The notes under the pieces: model-generated
Database searches by the model: none
Told to the model about the DNA's origin: nothing
The model's input: the letters and a program-made list of their open reading frames with translations, nothing else
Assembly (NCBI GenBank): GCA_002633005.1
Contig: NMRA01000075.1
Location: 1,010,426-1,074,425 of the forward strand
DNA: 64,000 nt
Source of the DNA: Phoronis australis
Lineage: Eukaryota; Phoronida; Phoronidae
Direction: 5' to 3'
Translations under genes and position numbers: made by a program
Shown here: one piece after another, positions 35,701 through 46,200 of the stretch
Layout of the letters: each line of letters opens with the position of its first letter
How positions within the stretch are numbered: the stretch's first letter is position 1

Positions 35701-38700
35701 TATTTGTTTGTTGGCGATAACGTCAGTATACATATCTCACTTGGCATAACTGGGTAAATATACAAGTAAAACTGGCAGTAAATTCCAATTTGATTTCAAT
35801 TGATGTTGTCGTATGTGTTGAATGTTAGGTTCTGCCAACCCTGTAGAGAATAAACCCGACTTCCTGTGAGTGACGTCAAACCATTATGAGGTCCGGCGAA
35901 GTTCGGAAGTATAACCTAAGCATGTGCAAATTGATTTACGTACCCAGTTGTTGGGATTTGCGCGAGTTTTGAATATATTTTACAGGAAGCCGCACAACCC
36001 ATACAGTAGAAATTGCTTCTTTGAGCTATGATGGAGAAATGATAAAATAATTGTTCAGAAAGTACATTTTATGAAAATGAACTCGGCTTTTGTTCTTGGT
36101 TGGTTGGAATTACAATTTGATATCAATCGAATCGAAATTGGTGAAATTCTTGAAAGAGCTGAGTCCTTGTGTTCTACTATTTTAAATTGGTTTTGAATTG
36201 TTTGGAATGAGAATTAGAAAAGTTTTAAATATTTTTCACAAAGTTTTGACCTTTTTTCAACAAACAAATCTGTGCTTTTTAATTTAAATTGGGCTAAAGT
36301 AGGGGTCTTACTATCACGTCTAGTAAAACGAATGTAGTTTGACGAATTCTGCATCTAGCTCGCGTACATGTAAATATCTTACTTTCTCAAGAAGCTATCG
36401 TGCTATAATCTACTGATCGCATGCTATACACGCGTGTAGCGATCATGCTGCAAAAGTCATGGCCGAGCAACTGACACGGGGATAGTCACTGTGATAATTG
36501 AGGAACTGTACACGAACAAGGGCCCCTGGAAATGACATGGAAAGGCCAAGCTATAGAACGCGGAAACTACAATGTGGCTGATCTCGATGATTGATCGGGT
36601 TCTTTGTGAAAATATCAATAACTTGTTCTTTTATTCTAGTACCTTGTACAACATTCTTTCGTCCGTCTTAATTCCTTTTCACGCTGTGGGGACCTCACTC
36701 TTTTTCTCGGTGACAGAAATTGTCCAACACCGTTAGCTGGATCGCAAGCGGTGCTACTTCGCATGACGTAAACGAACAAGTAAACGCATGTGCGTTCATG
36801 TGAGTTCAAGTTCAGGTCCTTTGCATTTGATTGGCAATTCTTTCACCAATCTGTGATTATTGTGAGAGAATGCAAAGACCCGCGGGTTCAAGGATTTTGT
36901 GAACTAGAATCAAAATCGCGATTCGTTTTGATGCATAACATACAAAAAATGGTTTAATTTAAATTGTAGCGGCCTTATTCCTCAAACTCGAGTTCATCAA
37001 ATTTAAGAAAACATGCTCATTTATAATCGCGGCCCGTCAATGTTATTCCGAAATAAAGGATAATCTATCTGCATACATTTTAGGTCAAGTGCCGATCGTA
37101 ATAATTTATCGATTAGCACTCCAAGTCTTGCCAAGCAATTTCTTCGCATGTGTCAAACAGGAAGGTTCTCTATACAAACACAGTCCAGTAGAATTAGTCT
37201 GGAAATGGATTCGTGCAAATTGAATATCAGGAATGAAGTTAGCAATTTAGTCAAACGAGTTCTTTTTATTGCTTTTCTTTGTATATAAAAAACTTCAAAA
37301 GGGAACTTCGGAACACGTCTGTGCCATTGATGGTAATGATTGTTTGGTGTAAGTCTCTAAGCCAAACATGACAGTGAACCTACATGTACGTTGTCAGATT
37401 AATAATTCTTAGGTCGGTTTTGGAGCAAATTGCTTCAAACTAAAAGTAACATAAATGTCAACACTTTTACAACCGTATATACCGAGCAACTGGATGTCGA
37501 TAAGACACTGCCGTACCGTATTTTAAAAATGTTTTGTTTATGTTTGACGAGTCAATTTCGTTTCGTGTTGCTTTCTGTTAACCTTTGACCCTCCCCCTGC
37601 TCCACTTCTTTCTGGTCCACCTCCTCCTCTGCTATGTTGTCGTCGTCGTCGTCACTGTCGTCGTCGTCGTCACTGTCGTCGTCGTCGTCATCAAATTTTA
37701 TGGAAATAATTAAGACAGAAATTTAACTTGGCATGTTTTATTACACAATTTGGCTTGTTTTACTAATGCACCGTTCCGTCATATTTTGTTTTTCAGCCGT
37801 GTCCGTTGGGGTCAGCATCTTCACTTTCGTTGTCATAGCCCTCGAACGATACTTTGCCATCTGCTCTCCTCTGAAGTCGCGCCGTTGGCAGACCATCAAG
37901 CACTCCTACAAGGCCATTGGCTTAATATGGGTTGCGGCACTCATCTGTATGCTACCTACAGCCATCACTAATAAGACTGTAGAAACTCCAACTCACACGA
38001 AATGCCAAGAAATCTGGGGACCGGAAGAATGGAAGAGGACCATGGAGAAAGTCTATACATTGTTCCTCGACTTCGTTCTGTTCATTATACCGCTGGCTTT
38101 CATATTGGTGTCCTACGGATGTATCACTCGCATTCTGTGGGCAGGTATCAAAATGGAAGCCGCGCAAAACAATCGTGGTGAGTGAGTACGAATGCACGTT
38201 CCTGTGATGTGCTGAAACTCGAGCACCTCTTGCGTAGTAAAGAACAGTGTTTAAGTAACATAGTTGCATTTTAACTGTGTATAGAGAAATAGAGTTTAGA
38301 CATATGATTAGGACTACTGATGTAAGGATTGGTTTAATTTGAAGTAGACGTGCTCTTCACGTAACGTAAGACCCGTTTGACAAATGGTACCGTGAAGACT
38401 AAAAAGATTAAAATTTTTAGGAATGAATTAAATTTTCCAGAAATGAAAACCATCAAGAGTTCCAACTCAACTGATGGCGATGAAGAAGACAGCGATACGG
38501 CAACTGTTGCATCGAATGGTCGAATGCTGCCAGAGAGCAATGGCGGCAAAATACGTGGACCCCACAACATGCAACGCTGGAACACAGAAAAAAGTCTTGC
38601 TGCGAAACGTCGTGCCATAAAGATGCTTTTTGCAGTCGTATTGGAGTTCTTCATTTGCTGGACTCCTGTTTACGTCTTCATTACCATCAATACCTTTGAC

Positions 38701-38940
38701 AACACCTATCTTCTGCATGCCTTGGACGAAGCGTCTGCGCCAATGATTTTTAATCTAATTCACCTGTTGTCGTATTGCAACACGTGCTGCAACCCAATCA
38801 CATACTGCTTCATGAACGCCAAGTTTCGCCAAGGATTCTTGAACGTTTTTAAGTCCTGTCGCTGCTCAAAAGCCAAGGGGTCTCGCCGACATTACTCGTC
38901 CTACGGCCAGTCTCATGGGTCTCCTAAAACAAGTGAGTGA
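26459..38940 (+). CDS. CCKR: Cholecystokinin/sulfakinin receptor-like GPCR, complete, three exons
   Basis: The gene joins 26459-26744, 37797-38177 and 38441-38940 (1167 nt, 388 residues), with both introns in phase 1. It encodes a class A seven-helix receptor of the plasma membrane. Visible landmarks are two N-glycosylation sites near the N-terminus (N3, N4), GN at 32-33 in TM1, D61 in TM2, C88 and C165 for the extracellular disulfide, E-R-Y at 112-114, W140 in TM4, P194 in TM5, C-W-T-P at 295-298, N-P-I-T-Y at 340-344, and C362/C364 as likely palmitoylation sites. ALERYFAIC, LEFFICWTPVYV and CCNPITYCFMN closely resemble CCK/gastrin and insect sulfakinin receptors. The expected ligand is a sulfated CCK-like peptide signalling through G proteins; that is family knowledge. 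Related peptide receptors such as orexin are less likely. Confidence 0.93.
26975..27275 (+). mobile_element. Family A element, copy 3
   Basis: It starts CAGTGGCGGATTTAGGGGG and ends CAAAATCCTGGATCCGCCCTG. The interior matches copy 1 closely: GTGAATAAACAACGCATAGG, the GTTTACCGTATTTTTT stretch, AACAGGTCCGCAA and GGCTGGGCGCGCGCATCTG. Confidence 0.8.
27490..27605. repeat. Hairpin around TTTAACGGTAAAG
   Basis: Perfect arms TTTAACGGTAAAG and CTTTACCGTTAAA flank a 17-18-base loop at about 27522-27566. Flanking GTAATTATTTGCG and CGCAAAAATTAC segments are also inverted, which suggests a small palindromic element of about 115 bp. Confidence 0.6.
28560..28675. repeat. 26-bp satellite, about 4.5 units
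   Basis: The unit AAAATTGGTCCATGGGCCTG plus TTTCAC repeats with almost no change, the last unit diverging at CAGAAATTTGG. Reading frames through it are by-products. Confidence 0.95.
28803..29165. repeat. Family B palindromic repeat, copy 3
   Basis: The left end CTCCGTTCTACTTTAACACT ... ATATAAGTGT is the reverse complement of the right end of copy 2 (CACTTATCTTGAG...AAAGTAGAACGG). The right end has GTACTAAAGTAGAACTAAAA. TCGAAA-type segments fill the middle. Confidence 0.5.
30994..31140 (+). mobile_element. Family A element, truncated copy 4
   Basis: It starts CAGAGGCGGATTTAGATGGG and runs through CTTAAATCCTCCCAGATTCC, then breaks off in a C-run that contains an ambiguous base at about 31126. 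The right terminus is missing or unresolved. Confidence 0.6.
31908..31975. repeat. Purine-rich G-tract
   Basis: A strand-biased GGGGGGAGGGACGGGGAGAA-type tract with many runs of three or more G, about 65 bp, with the potential to form G-quadruplex structure. Confidence 0.8.
33040..33270 (+). mobile_element. tRNA-derived SINE candidate
   Basis: A box-A match TGGTCCAGTGG (33047-33057) is followed 34 bases on by a box-B match TGTTCAAATCC (33091-33101), with CTTGACTGACAATCGAAAGG between them as an anticodon-arm remnant. The ends do not pair as a real acceptor stem, so this is a pol III-type SINE head and not a tRNA gene. A tRNA-unrelated body follows (TGACCGCCCATGAGTGTACC ... GCCGAAACGTTTTCC); its 3' end is a guess. 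Confidence 0.6.
37629..37692. repeat. GTC microsatellite
   Basis: Three blocks of (GTC)4-5 separated by ACT or ATC interruptions, about 105 bp before the exon 2 acceptor of the receptor gene. Confidence 0.95.
37797..38177 (+). CDS. CCKR: CCK receptor-like, exon 2 (TM3-TM5)
   Basis: Acceptor TTTGTTTTTCAG|CC at 37796 restores A96 and continues V-S-V-G-V-S into TM3 and the E-R-Y motif. TM4 is around 135-153, ECL2 carries C165, and TM5 is around 181-206. The exon ends ...A-A-Q-N-N-R at donor G|GTGAGTGAG, phase 1. It encodes residues 96-222. Confidence 0.93.
38441..38940 (+). CDS. CCKR: CCK receptor-like, exon 3 (ICL3, TM6-TM7, tail)
   Basis: Acceptor TTTTCCAG| at 38440 is chosen because the earlier AG at 38420 would lead straight into an in-frame TAA. 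The exon encodes the variable third intracellular loop (Ser/Asp/Glu-rich, 223-275), the K-R-R-A-I-K junction, TM6 with C-W-T-P, TM7 with N-P-I-T-Y, and a 44-residue tail ending S-P-K-T-S-E. The stop TGA lies in a GTGAGTGA context that could also serve as a donor, so an alternative C-terminus is possible. Confidence 0.92.
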
Positions 38941-38964
38941 ACTTATACGGTATGACTATGCTGT

Positions 38965-39212
38965 GATGGTGTTGCTGATGCCAAAGATGGTAGTGATGAT
39001 GATGATAATACTTGTGGTGATGGTGGTGCTGGCGGTGATGATGATGGTGATGATGATAATGGTGATGGTGACGATGGAGGTGACGGTTATGATAGTCATT
39101 TTGTTGGTTGTTGTGATGATGGTGGTGGCGATGGCAATAGTTGTGTTGATGATGATGATGATGGTGGTGGTGATGATGATGATGATGATGATGATGATGG
39201 TGATGGTGATGG

Positions 39213-39289
<77 letters not shown>

Positions 39290-39470
39290 GTGATGGTGAT
39301 GATGATGATGATGGCTATAATGGCGAATGAGGGTGATAATGGCGGTGGCGGTGTTGATGGCGGTGAGTCTGGTGATGGTAGTGATATGGTGGTGGTTGTC
39401 ATGATGATGACGCAGACAGCGACAGTAACGGTGGCTGTGATGATAGTAACAATGATGGTGGTGGTGTAAA
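38965..39470. repeat. TGA/GATGGT microsatellite after the receptor stop
   Basis: About 500 bp are dominated by ATGATG with GGT interruptions, including an uninterrupted (ATG)n run around 39200-39290. It probably lies in the receptor's 3' UTR. The methionine-rich plus frame (184 codons) and isoleucine-rich minus frame (229 codons) are products of the repeat. Confidence 0.9.
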
Positions 39471-40294
39471 TGTAGTCATGAGGAACTCTCATCAACGAAA
39501 TAGAACCTGAATTTAAAATTGTGTAAGCTAAATAGATCCCACGTTGTTTTCGTGACGACATGAACGTCTTTATGTACTTCTGGAAATGTCTGCTCTCAAC
39601 AAGTGCATGGTGCTCCTCCTTATTAGAGTTATATGCCATGCACAAATATCAACTAGGATCGTAATTAAGTAGACATAATTGGGGACCACAGAAGAATTAT
39701 ACTTGGCAAAGCCTCAACCTTCTTCCCTCATTATGCAAGTTGAAGATGATATTTGTTCATCTTGGAATGGCTTTTATCATTTTTTAAGATCGATTTTCAC
39801 AATTTTTTCTACACCTATCCAGAATACTTATGAGAATTCTTTAGGGGAAATCCTTCAAGTTTTAATCATGGTAGCAATTAAATTGATAAACACGAGAAAG
39901 ATTGTCTGCTCAGAAAGTATCATGTGATCTTCTAGTACATGGGTAAGACTAATGACCTCGCAAGACTCAAAGCTTGTGTCAGTTGCTGGGTTATTGTCAT
40001 GTTGGAGAGAAGATAATTTAGCTGGGAGTAGAGGAAATAGAAGTATTTGCCAATCTTGATGTGCATTATATGGTCCAATTCTTCTCGTACGTGGTGAATA
40101 TCTGCTTTGTGCTTCGCTTATGAGACTGCATGACAGAACGGCATCCCAGGGTACCTTGTACAGATGAAAGAGGTACCACTATCTGACCAAACGAGTCCAC
40201 CTGAGTATGTACAGAAATGGATGTCTGCCATTGTCGGGACTTTAGCTGTGGCCCTTGGGATCTGATAAGGGGTTAGAAATTAGATTTGCGTGGT
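39471..40294. other. 3' flank of the receptor gene
   Basis: No second gene was seen. The receptor transcript may end here or further on: an AATAAA occurs at about 40315, but no experimental end can be inferred. Confidence 0.3.
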
Positions 40295-40745
40295 AGCAGC
40301 CGAAACTGATTTAAAATAAACTATCTTGCCACACTGAGCACCAAATGACCTATTATTGGCAAAGTGCACTCTCGAAAGGTCCCGCTAGAAATCAAAAAAG
40401 GAACTCTCGATATTGAGCTAGGTCAAACAATCCAGATATTACAAAAATTAATTGCGTATGATTCAGTGCATGCCACTGATCACTTATTAGCCAATGATGG
40501 ACAAAATAAAATTTGAGTAACACCCACCAGAAACCTCAATCGTCTCACCCACAAAATACCGACCGAAATTGATTTAAAATGAACAATCGTGTCACACTGA
40601 GCACTGAATGGACCATGTCTGACTGTAAAAGTGCACTCTAGAAAGGGCTTGCCAGAAACCCGAAAAGGGCTCCGAAAATTCGAACAAACGAGGTACCTCA
40701 AAAATCAATTTAATACGATTCAGTACATTCTCAATTTCTATAACA
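40295..40745. repeat. Family C repeat, two direct copies
   Basis: Copies at 40295-40480 and 40558-40745 share CCGAAA(C/T)TGATTTAAAAT, CACACTGAGCAC, AAGTGCACTCTCGAAAGG-type and ...TTAATTGCGTA/TTAATACGATTCAGT segments. They lie in the same orientation. No coding potential was recognised. Confidence 0.65.
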
Positions 40746-41206
40746 CTATTCCAGTCACATCTGCCCCTGTGCAACTGATATACCGGGGGGGTTTACCACA
40801 TTGATAGAGTGCTAGAAGCTTGAAATCCCGAGGGGTTTTCATTATCAAGGTACGACAAATTTACTAATGTATTCAGGGTTTAGTATGGGGAAAATAAACC
40901 TCTCACCGTGGAATTCTTAATAAAGTGATTTTTGTTCTGCGATAGAGTTGTAATTCTTCGCCAAAGTCAACTTAATTTTCACAACTAAGCTTCATTAAAG
41001 ATATGTATAGAAGTAGAAAGGACCAATGATGAAAGTAAGCGTTTTTTAAATGATAGTTTTAAGTGTAGAGTGTATTTTTGACGAGGTGAAAACTGGAAAT
41101 CGTTAACCCAAATCCGGTCACGGCCCGTTTAAAATACACTGGAGTAACGAAATGAGTACAGAAAGCGAATGGAAGTATTGTAGCCCCTACATGGCCAACC
41201 GAGGGG

Positions 41207-41416
41207 CTACGTGTTGCCTACTAGATGGCCCCGCGTTCGTTTGAATGCGCTAAATTTCCCCTTACTCCCAGGTCTCCTAATGTTGTTTATCCATTTTTCA
41301 CGAAGTTCTTGGTTTGCAGGGAACACATACAAACTCAGATTTTTATCTCTCTTGTTGTTTTTGAAGCAGCCAGGAACACAACAAGTGTATCCGCCGTAAG
41401 TTTTCTTCGCGCTCAT
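41207..41416 (-). pseudogene. Truncated THAP zinc-finger domain
   Basis: From the ATG at 41416 the minus strand reads 69 residues: M-S-A-K-K-T-Y-G-G-Y, then CCVPGC (12-17), LSLYVFP (27-33), LREKWINNIRR (38-48) and F-S-A-F (55-58). This is the start of a THAP DNA-binding domain (C-x2-4-C ... W ... C-x2-H). The frame ends at H-L-V-G-N-T before the expected second Cys-x2-His pair, so the zinc site is incomplete. In animals this GGYTCCVPGC style is common in THAP proteins related to P-element transposases. No transposase frame lies nearby. The frame is open upstream to 41530. Confidence 0.7.
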
Positions 41417-41789
41417 ACCGCGTATTACGCTTGTTACTATGGCCGCTTTCGGAATCCTGACCACAGCACCCACAATGCACCATTTTAACCTAATTTCAAT
41501 ATGGCGTCGCTGCAAATCCGCTATTGACACGTGCGCGTTTGTATCCGTCCATAAACGAAAATCAAGTGTCTTTAATTTGGTGTTTTCCTAATAATCATTA
41601 TAATGGCTATGCCCAGACGTTGATTTCTGTGGCAAGTAGACTTGGAGCCGACAGAAACAGATGATGCTAATAACAGGAAGTAGAGAAATTCTCCCTTACC
41701 ATTCAAGTTAACAAGTAAACGAAACTCGATAAAAAGCACACGGATACGTTTAAGCTTGCACATATCGTAAATTACTGACATGGAAATCT

Positions 41790-43265
41790 GATGTAACAGG
41801 AACAAGATCTCAAATTTTGAGCTAGCTCGATTTTTGGGGATCCTTTTGGGTTTCTGGCGGGCCCCTCCAGAGTGTAATTTTGATGTCATGGACCATACGG
41901 ATCTCAGTGTGGCACGATTCGTCCAGCTCCTCAACAATTTAATAAAGCTTAAATTTTCAACAGCATTTTGTGGGTGGTATTTTTGAGAGTTTCTGACTGA
42001 CACAACCCCGAGTGTGTTGTATACGGCTATTTGGTGGTCTGAGGGTCAGTGACGACGGAACGATATGGAATTGTTTCTGTGGTACCTCGAGTGTTTGACT
42101 TAGCAAAAAATGGAGAGTCCTTTTCGGATTTCTAGCGGGCCCTTTCTGGAGAAAAAAATCTATCATGGGTCTATCAGTGCACAGTATAGCACGACTGTTG
42201 ATTTTGAATCAGTTTTGGCATGTACACTGTACTTCGATTATCTAATCCAGCTCTCGTCTTCCCGTGGGATAGCCACCCAGCTGGCTGTAAGAATGATGGC
42301 GTCAAAATACAGGTACGAATTGACAGGTGCACATTTTACATAGAACTAGAAATTTCCCTCCGCCTGGGTAGTTCTGCTTTTCTGCTCGTCACTTATATCG
42401 ATATGTGGAGCTAACGAGTCAAGAGATACTCTTCTTGCCCGGTGCCGCAATTTAAGTGAAAAACAATCCAATAAAAGTCATTTTCTTGCATACTTCTCCG
42501 GCTTTGGTATTTAAGAAAGTCCTGTCCTTGACTTTGAAACAGCCGCTTCTGTCACGCGCACGCGCCATTTTGCTATTTTTTGCGAGTTCTTTCGGGAGAT
42601 GATGACACGTTTGCCGAAGCGAAATTTGTTCAGAAATTCAGTTTACTGGTAATGAAATACTAAAAACCTGTAACAGAGTGAAACCTATTCCGATAATTTG
42701 TTGTGAACTATGCGCAACTTTGTGGAAGAACACCTGATTGAAGAATCGGTGAAAAAAAAAGAAATTTATTTAGCGAATAGTTAACGCTCTATTCCAATGC
42801 ACTGGATGCCGATACTTCATGATCGTTCCATAAATTCAGCTGCAGAACTGTCGCTGAACGGAATTTTTTTAGCACCGGTAACTAATTTCGTTTACTCTGG
42901 GAATAGTTTGGCTTTTAATGTCATCAGCTTTTGTCAAGTTTTATTTGGCCAAAGTTTACCCAGATTGTTCCAAAGCAATATATTTATACAGCTTTGTACC
43001 AAAGATATGCGTGGGTGACACTTTTGGGGGATTCTGGCGGGCACAACCCTGTTGAAAGTTGTCTGTCATAAGCTACTTAGCAAATCACTGTCATTTGCTT
43101 TATCATATGCCATTGGATTTCTGTGGTATGTCGAATGTTTGACCTGGCTTAAGTTAGGGGAGTCTTTTTTGAATTTTGGACTGGAACATTCCAGCATAGG
43201 GCATTTTTTCTGCCGGGAATCATTCAGTGCTCAGTGTAGCAAGATAGTTCACTTTTGGCTGGTAC
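41790..43265 (-). repeat. Family C repeat, several inverted and broken copies
   Basis: Segments at about 41825-41945, 42090-42215 and 43130-43262 carry TTTCTGGCGGGCCC/TTTCTAGCGGGCCC, TCAGTGCTCAGTGT(G/A)GC and GTTGATTTTGAATCAGTTTT. These are the reverse complement of the copies at 40295-40745. A shorter piece lies at about 43020-43045 (GGGGGATTCTGGCGGGCAC). Confidence 0.55.
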
Positions 43266-46200
43266 CTCCTATATCTAATCTAGCTCAAATTCCCTCCTCA
43301 TAAGGTCCGCAGAGGTCCACATCCAGAGTGCAGACACCGGCAGACATCCATTTCAGTCCATACCGCAATCCAAGTGCTCCAGTGGTCAGATGTCGGTACC
43401 TCGTTCATCTATACTAAGTGCACTGTGTTTCCGGTCTAACAGTCCACTCTTGTTCTGAGAAGTCTTTTAACACCAGAGACTTACTTTCCGACGTGCTTTG
43501 CTTCAGCTTACGTACTTTGTCCTGCATTCTCATGCTTCTCACTAATTTAACTTGTTAACGTGCTCTTGCTTGCTACTGTTTTGCTAGGCCTGTTCATGCG
43601 AGCACAAAACGCCATTGACATCTGAAAACCGAAATGCTAGTACATTTGAACCAAATATTTCAATTTTGAATATTTGAACCATTTTTGGCACTGTTGCCAT
43701 ACCAACTCTTCTAGTCTTTGCTTTTATGATTTTGTCAAAAATGAAATCAAACGTATTTTCAGTGCAATTAATTGTTATCAGAGGGGAACGAAGAACGTCC
43801 ATTTAGAAAAAGGATACCTTATGCTCTAGAAATGGACACGTTTTATACCAGAAATGGAAAGTTACAGACTCGTTTAGTCCCAGAAATAGACGCTTTGATA
43901 TTCGCGGTGTACCATGCCTCGGGGCTTATACGGCGAAACATCCGGCCCGTTCTGTTATACTGACGAATGCTATCTTCGACAACACCGAGTGACCACTGCA
44001 GTTAAATAATTCATTTCAACACTTAAAGCTGCATTTCGTCATATTTAGCTGGCTAAACAGTCAAAAATCGGAGCAGGACTTTTACTTTCATAAAATAGAT
44101 CTCATAATATTCCTTTCCGTAGTTGCATTACCAACTTTAGTCCCAGGCAATGCGTATTGGGTTCTCGATTTAAGGGCTTGCCAACCCCTATAAACTCAAG
44201 CGTTTTCTTGAGGCGCTAATGGTTTCAGTATTCTTGTAGATAACGAAAAAATACGGAATCCTTTCACGGTGAAGAATACCATGGGACAAATTTTAAGAGA
44301 GTAAAAGGGTTAAATCGAATTTGATTGTCAGTTTTAATCAAATAGACCACGTGACCACTGCTTACGTATGTCATTGACATTTGAACAAAGATGAACACTT
44401 ATTCCAATTACACCTAACACGCTGGAATACTCATGTATCTCCGTATCTTGTTTATGTCTCAACAAGGTGGAATATTCGCGTGTCTCCGTATCTCGTTTAT
44501 ATCTCAACTTGAGAATTCCATTTCCGGCCATCTCAACAAGGACCAGTGCTTACTTATCGTAGATGCCTGTCACACGCTATGAATTAAAACGTAACTCGTG
44601 TACAACATTTGCCCTTGAGAGAGGTAATAATCACAGAGATATGCGATAAAATGGTGTTTTAAAAACTACTGTTCGTAGGAACACCGTAGTTGCTACATTG
44701 GCCACACTTTGAGTCAGGTTGTTCGGTTACAATGAGATTTTGTTATATAAATGCTCCCCGGTACTATAGGCTAATGATAAGCTTACCGAAAGGGTTTATT
44801 TCAGTCAAGGTGTTAGGGTACAGTTAAAAGCGTTGTTTGCCTTTAAGTGTTTGTGTGATGATTGTAACCCTGTTACATTAATGTCTCTCATAACTTTGTT
44901 TAGTTAATGCTTATACAGCATGTGTGCATATTCTTTTTTGAAGCTTCGCGCACCAGCCGCTCATCGGAGGGTGCCTGGGATATCTGGAATGGCAACTTCA
45001 CTCGTGCACGTTCTTGTAGACACAAGGTAGTTTTACCGTAGATATATGTGTCTATGAGTGTTACTGCCTCTGTTATTATGTTATAATATGTGTAAAACCT
45101 TTGTTTTACGTAACTGCACAGATTGGTTTTAAGCGTCATGTGTATTTCAATACTTCATTTGCTATGAATAGTGTTGCTAACAACAATTGTTTACTCGTTG
45201 TTCTCTGTAGGTATCGTTTGACTGTCTATTTTGTTCACTACTTAACAACTGCACAGCTGTAATAACATGGGGGGGTGCCTCATACCATCAGTCCTACAGT
45301 CTACTCCATTCACACACTCCTCCAGTTTCCAACTTTTTTGTTTTGCGCTTTTAAGCGTCTTAAACAAATTCTCACGTTGCTTTTCCAGTGATATTTTACT
45401 AGAAGCCATAGGGATTGCCCGCATTACGTTAATTAAACGCTGGTGCTCCAGTAATAGCCGAGTTTAACAATACATCTCTGACCATGGACAAGAGGATTGG
45501 ATCAGGGGATTTCTTAATGTTTGCAGTTTTGGTCTAATTGATAATTGTTGGGTCGTCATTGAGCACCGACCTCTAATACAGGCCGGACTTGCAGTTCGTC
45601 AATACGCGTGCTCCTGTTAGATGTTTCTTACCAATAGGCGTATTAGGCAGGAGTCATCGAGGCTGGTTAGTACTAATATAAAGAAAAATTAAGGCAGAAA
45701 AACATTAAAAAATCGGGCAACGCACCATCCAATGGCATCGACATCGAAATGTGCGCAAAAGACATAGAGCATTTATGCGCAGATAGGTGTCTACCGTTGG
45801 TGTGTGAAATTGGTGGCGACCGGTGGGACACAATTGGGCGGAAGGAATTGGCGACGATGGGAGGTACGGAAAATCTGCCCTATGTTCAGTCAAATTTACA
45901 TAATATGCTCTCTGAGCCGACAAGTTCAGGTATGCCTGTAGTTTTATGTTAGACGTAGCCTCCGATCTTCTTAATCTTCATTTGCATGAGTGATGGAGAA
46001 ATGGTCTAGAAAGTACTTGGATTTTTAAACTGTGAAGCATATCGACATCAAATCAAAGTTATGACCACTAAGGGCATGTACATGCATGGGTATCCTAATA
46101 GCTAAAGGGATTTCACTTATTGAAATTTTTCCTATTAAATTTTGTTTCTGAAATTCAATGAACAAACATTGTTCACTGTCAGACTGGTTTCTACCACATG

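Larger units (their letters stand above)
26745..37796 (+). other. CCK receptor-like intron 1 (11 kb), repeat-laden
   Basis: It begins GTAAGT and ends TTTTTCAG. It holds family A copies at 26975 and 30994, a hairpin at 27521, a 26-bp satellite at 28560, family B copy 3, a purine-rich tract at 31908, a tRNA-derived SINE at 33040 and a GTC microsatellite at 37629. I recognised no other exon. The stretch 33300-37600 contains no structure I can name. Confidence 0.8.

Noticed and set aside
38915-39645. Methionine-rich and isoleucine-rich long frames
   Set aside because: They are translations of an ATG/ATC trinucleotide repeat following the receptor stop codon.
45242-45424. Lysine-rich minus-strand frame as a gene
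   Set aside because: Short, unassignable and without supporting splice sites; could be part of an unknown element.
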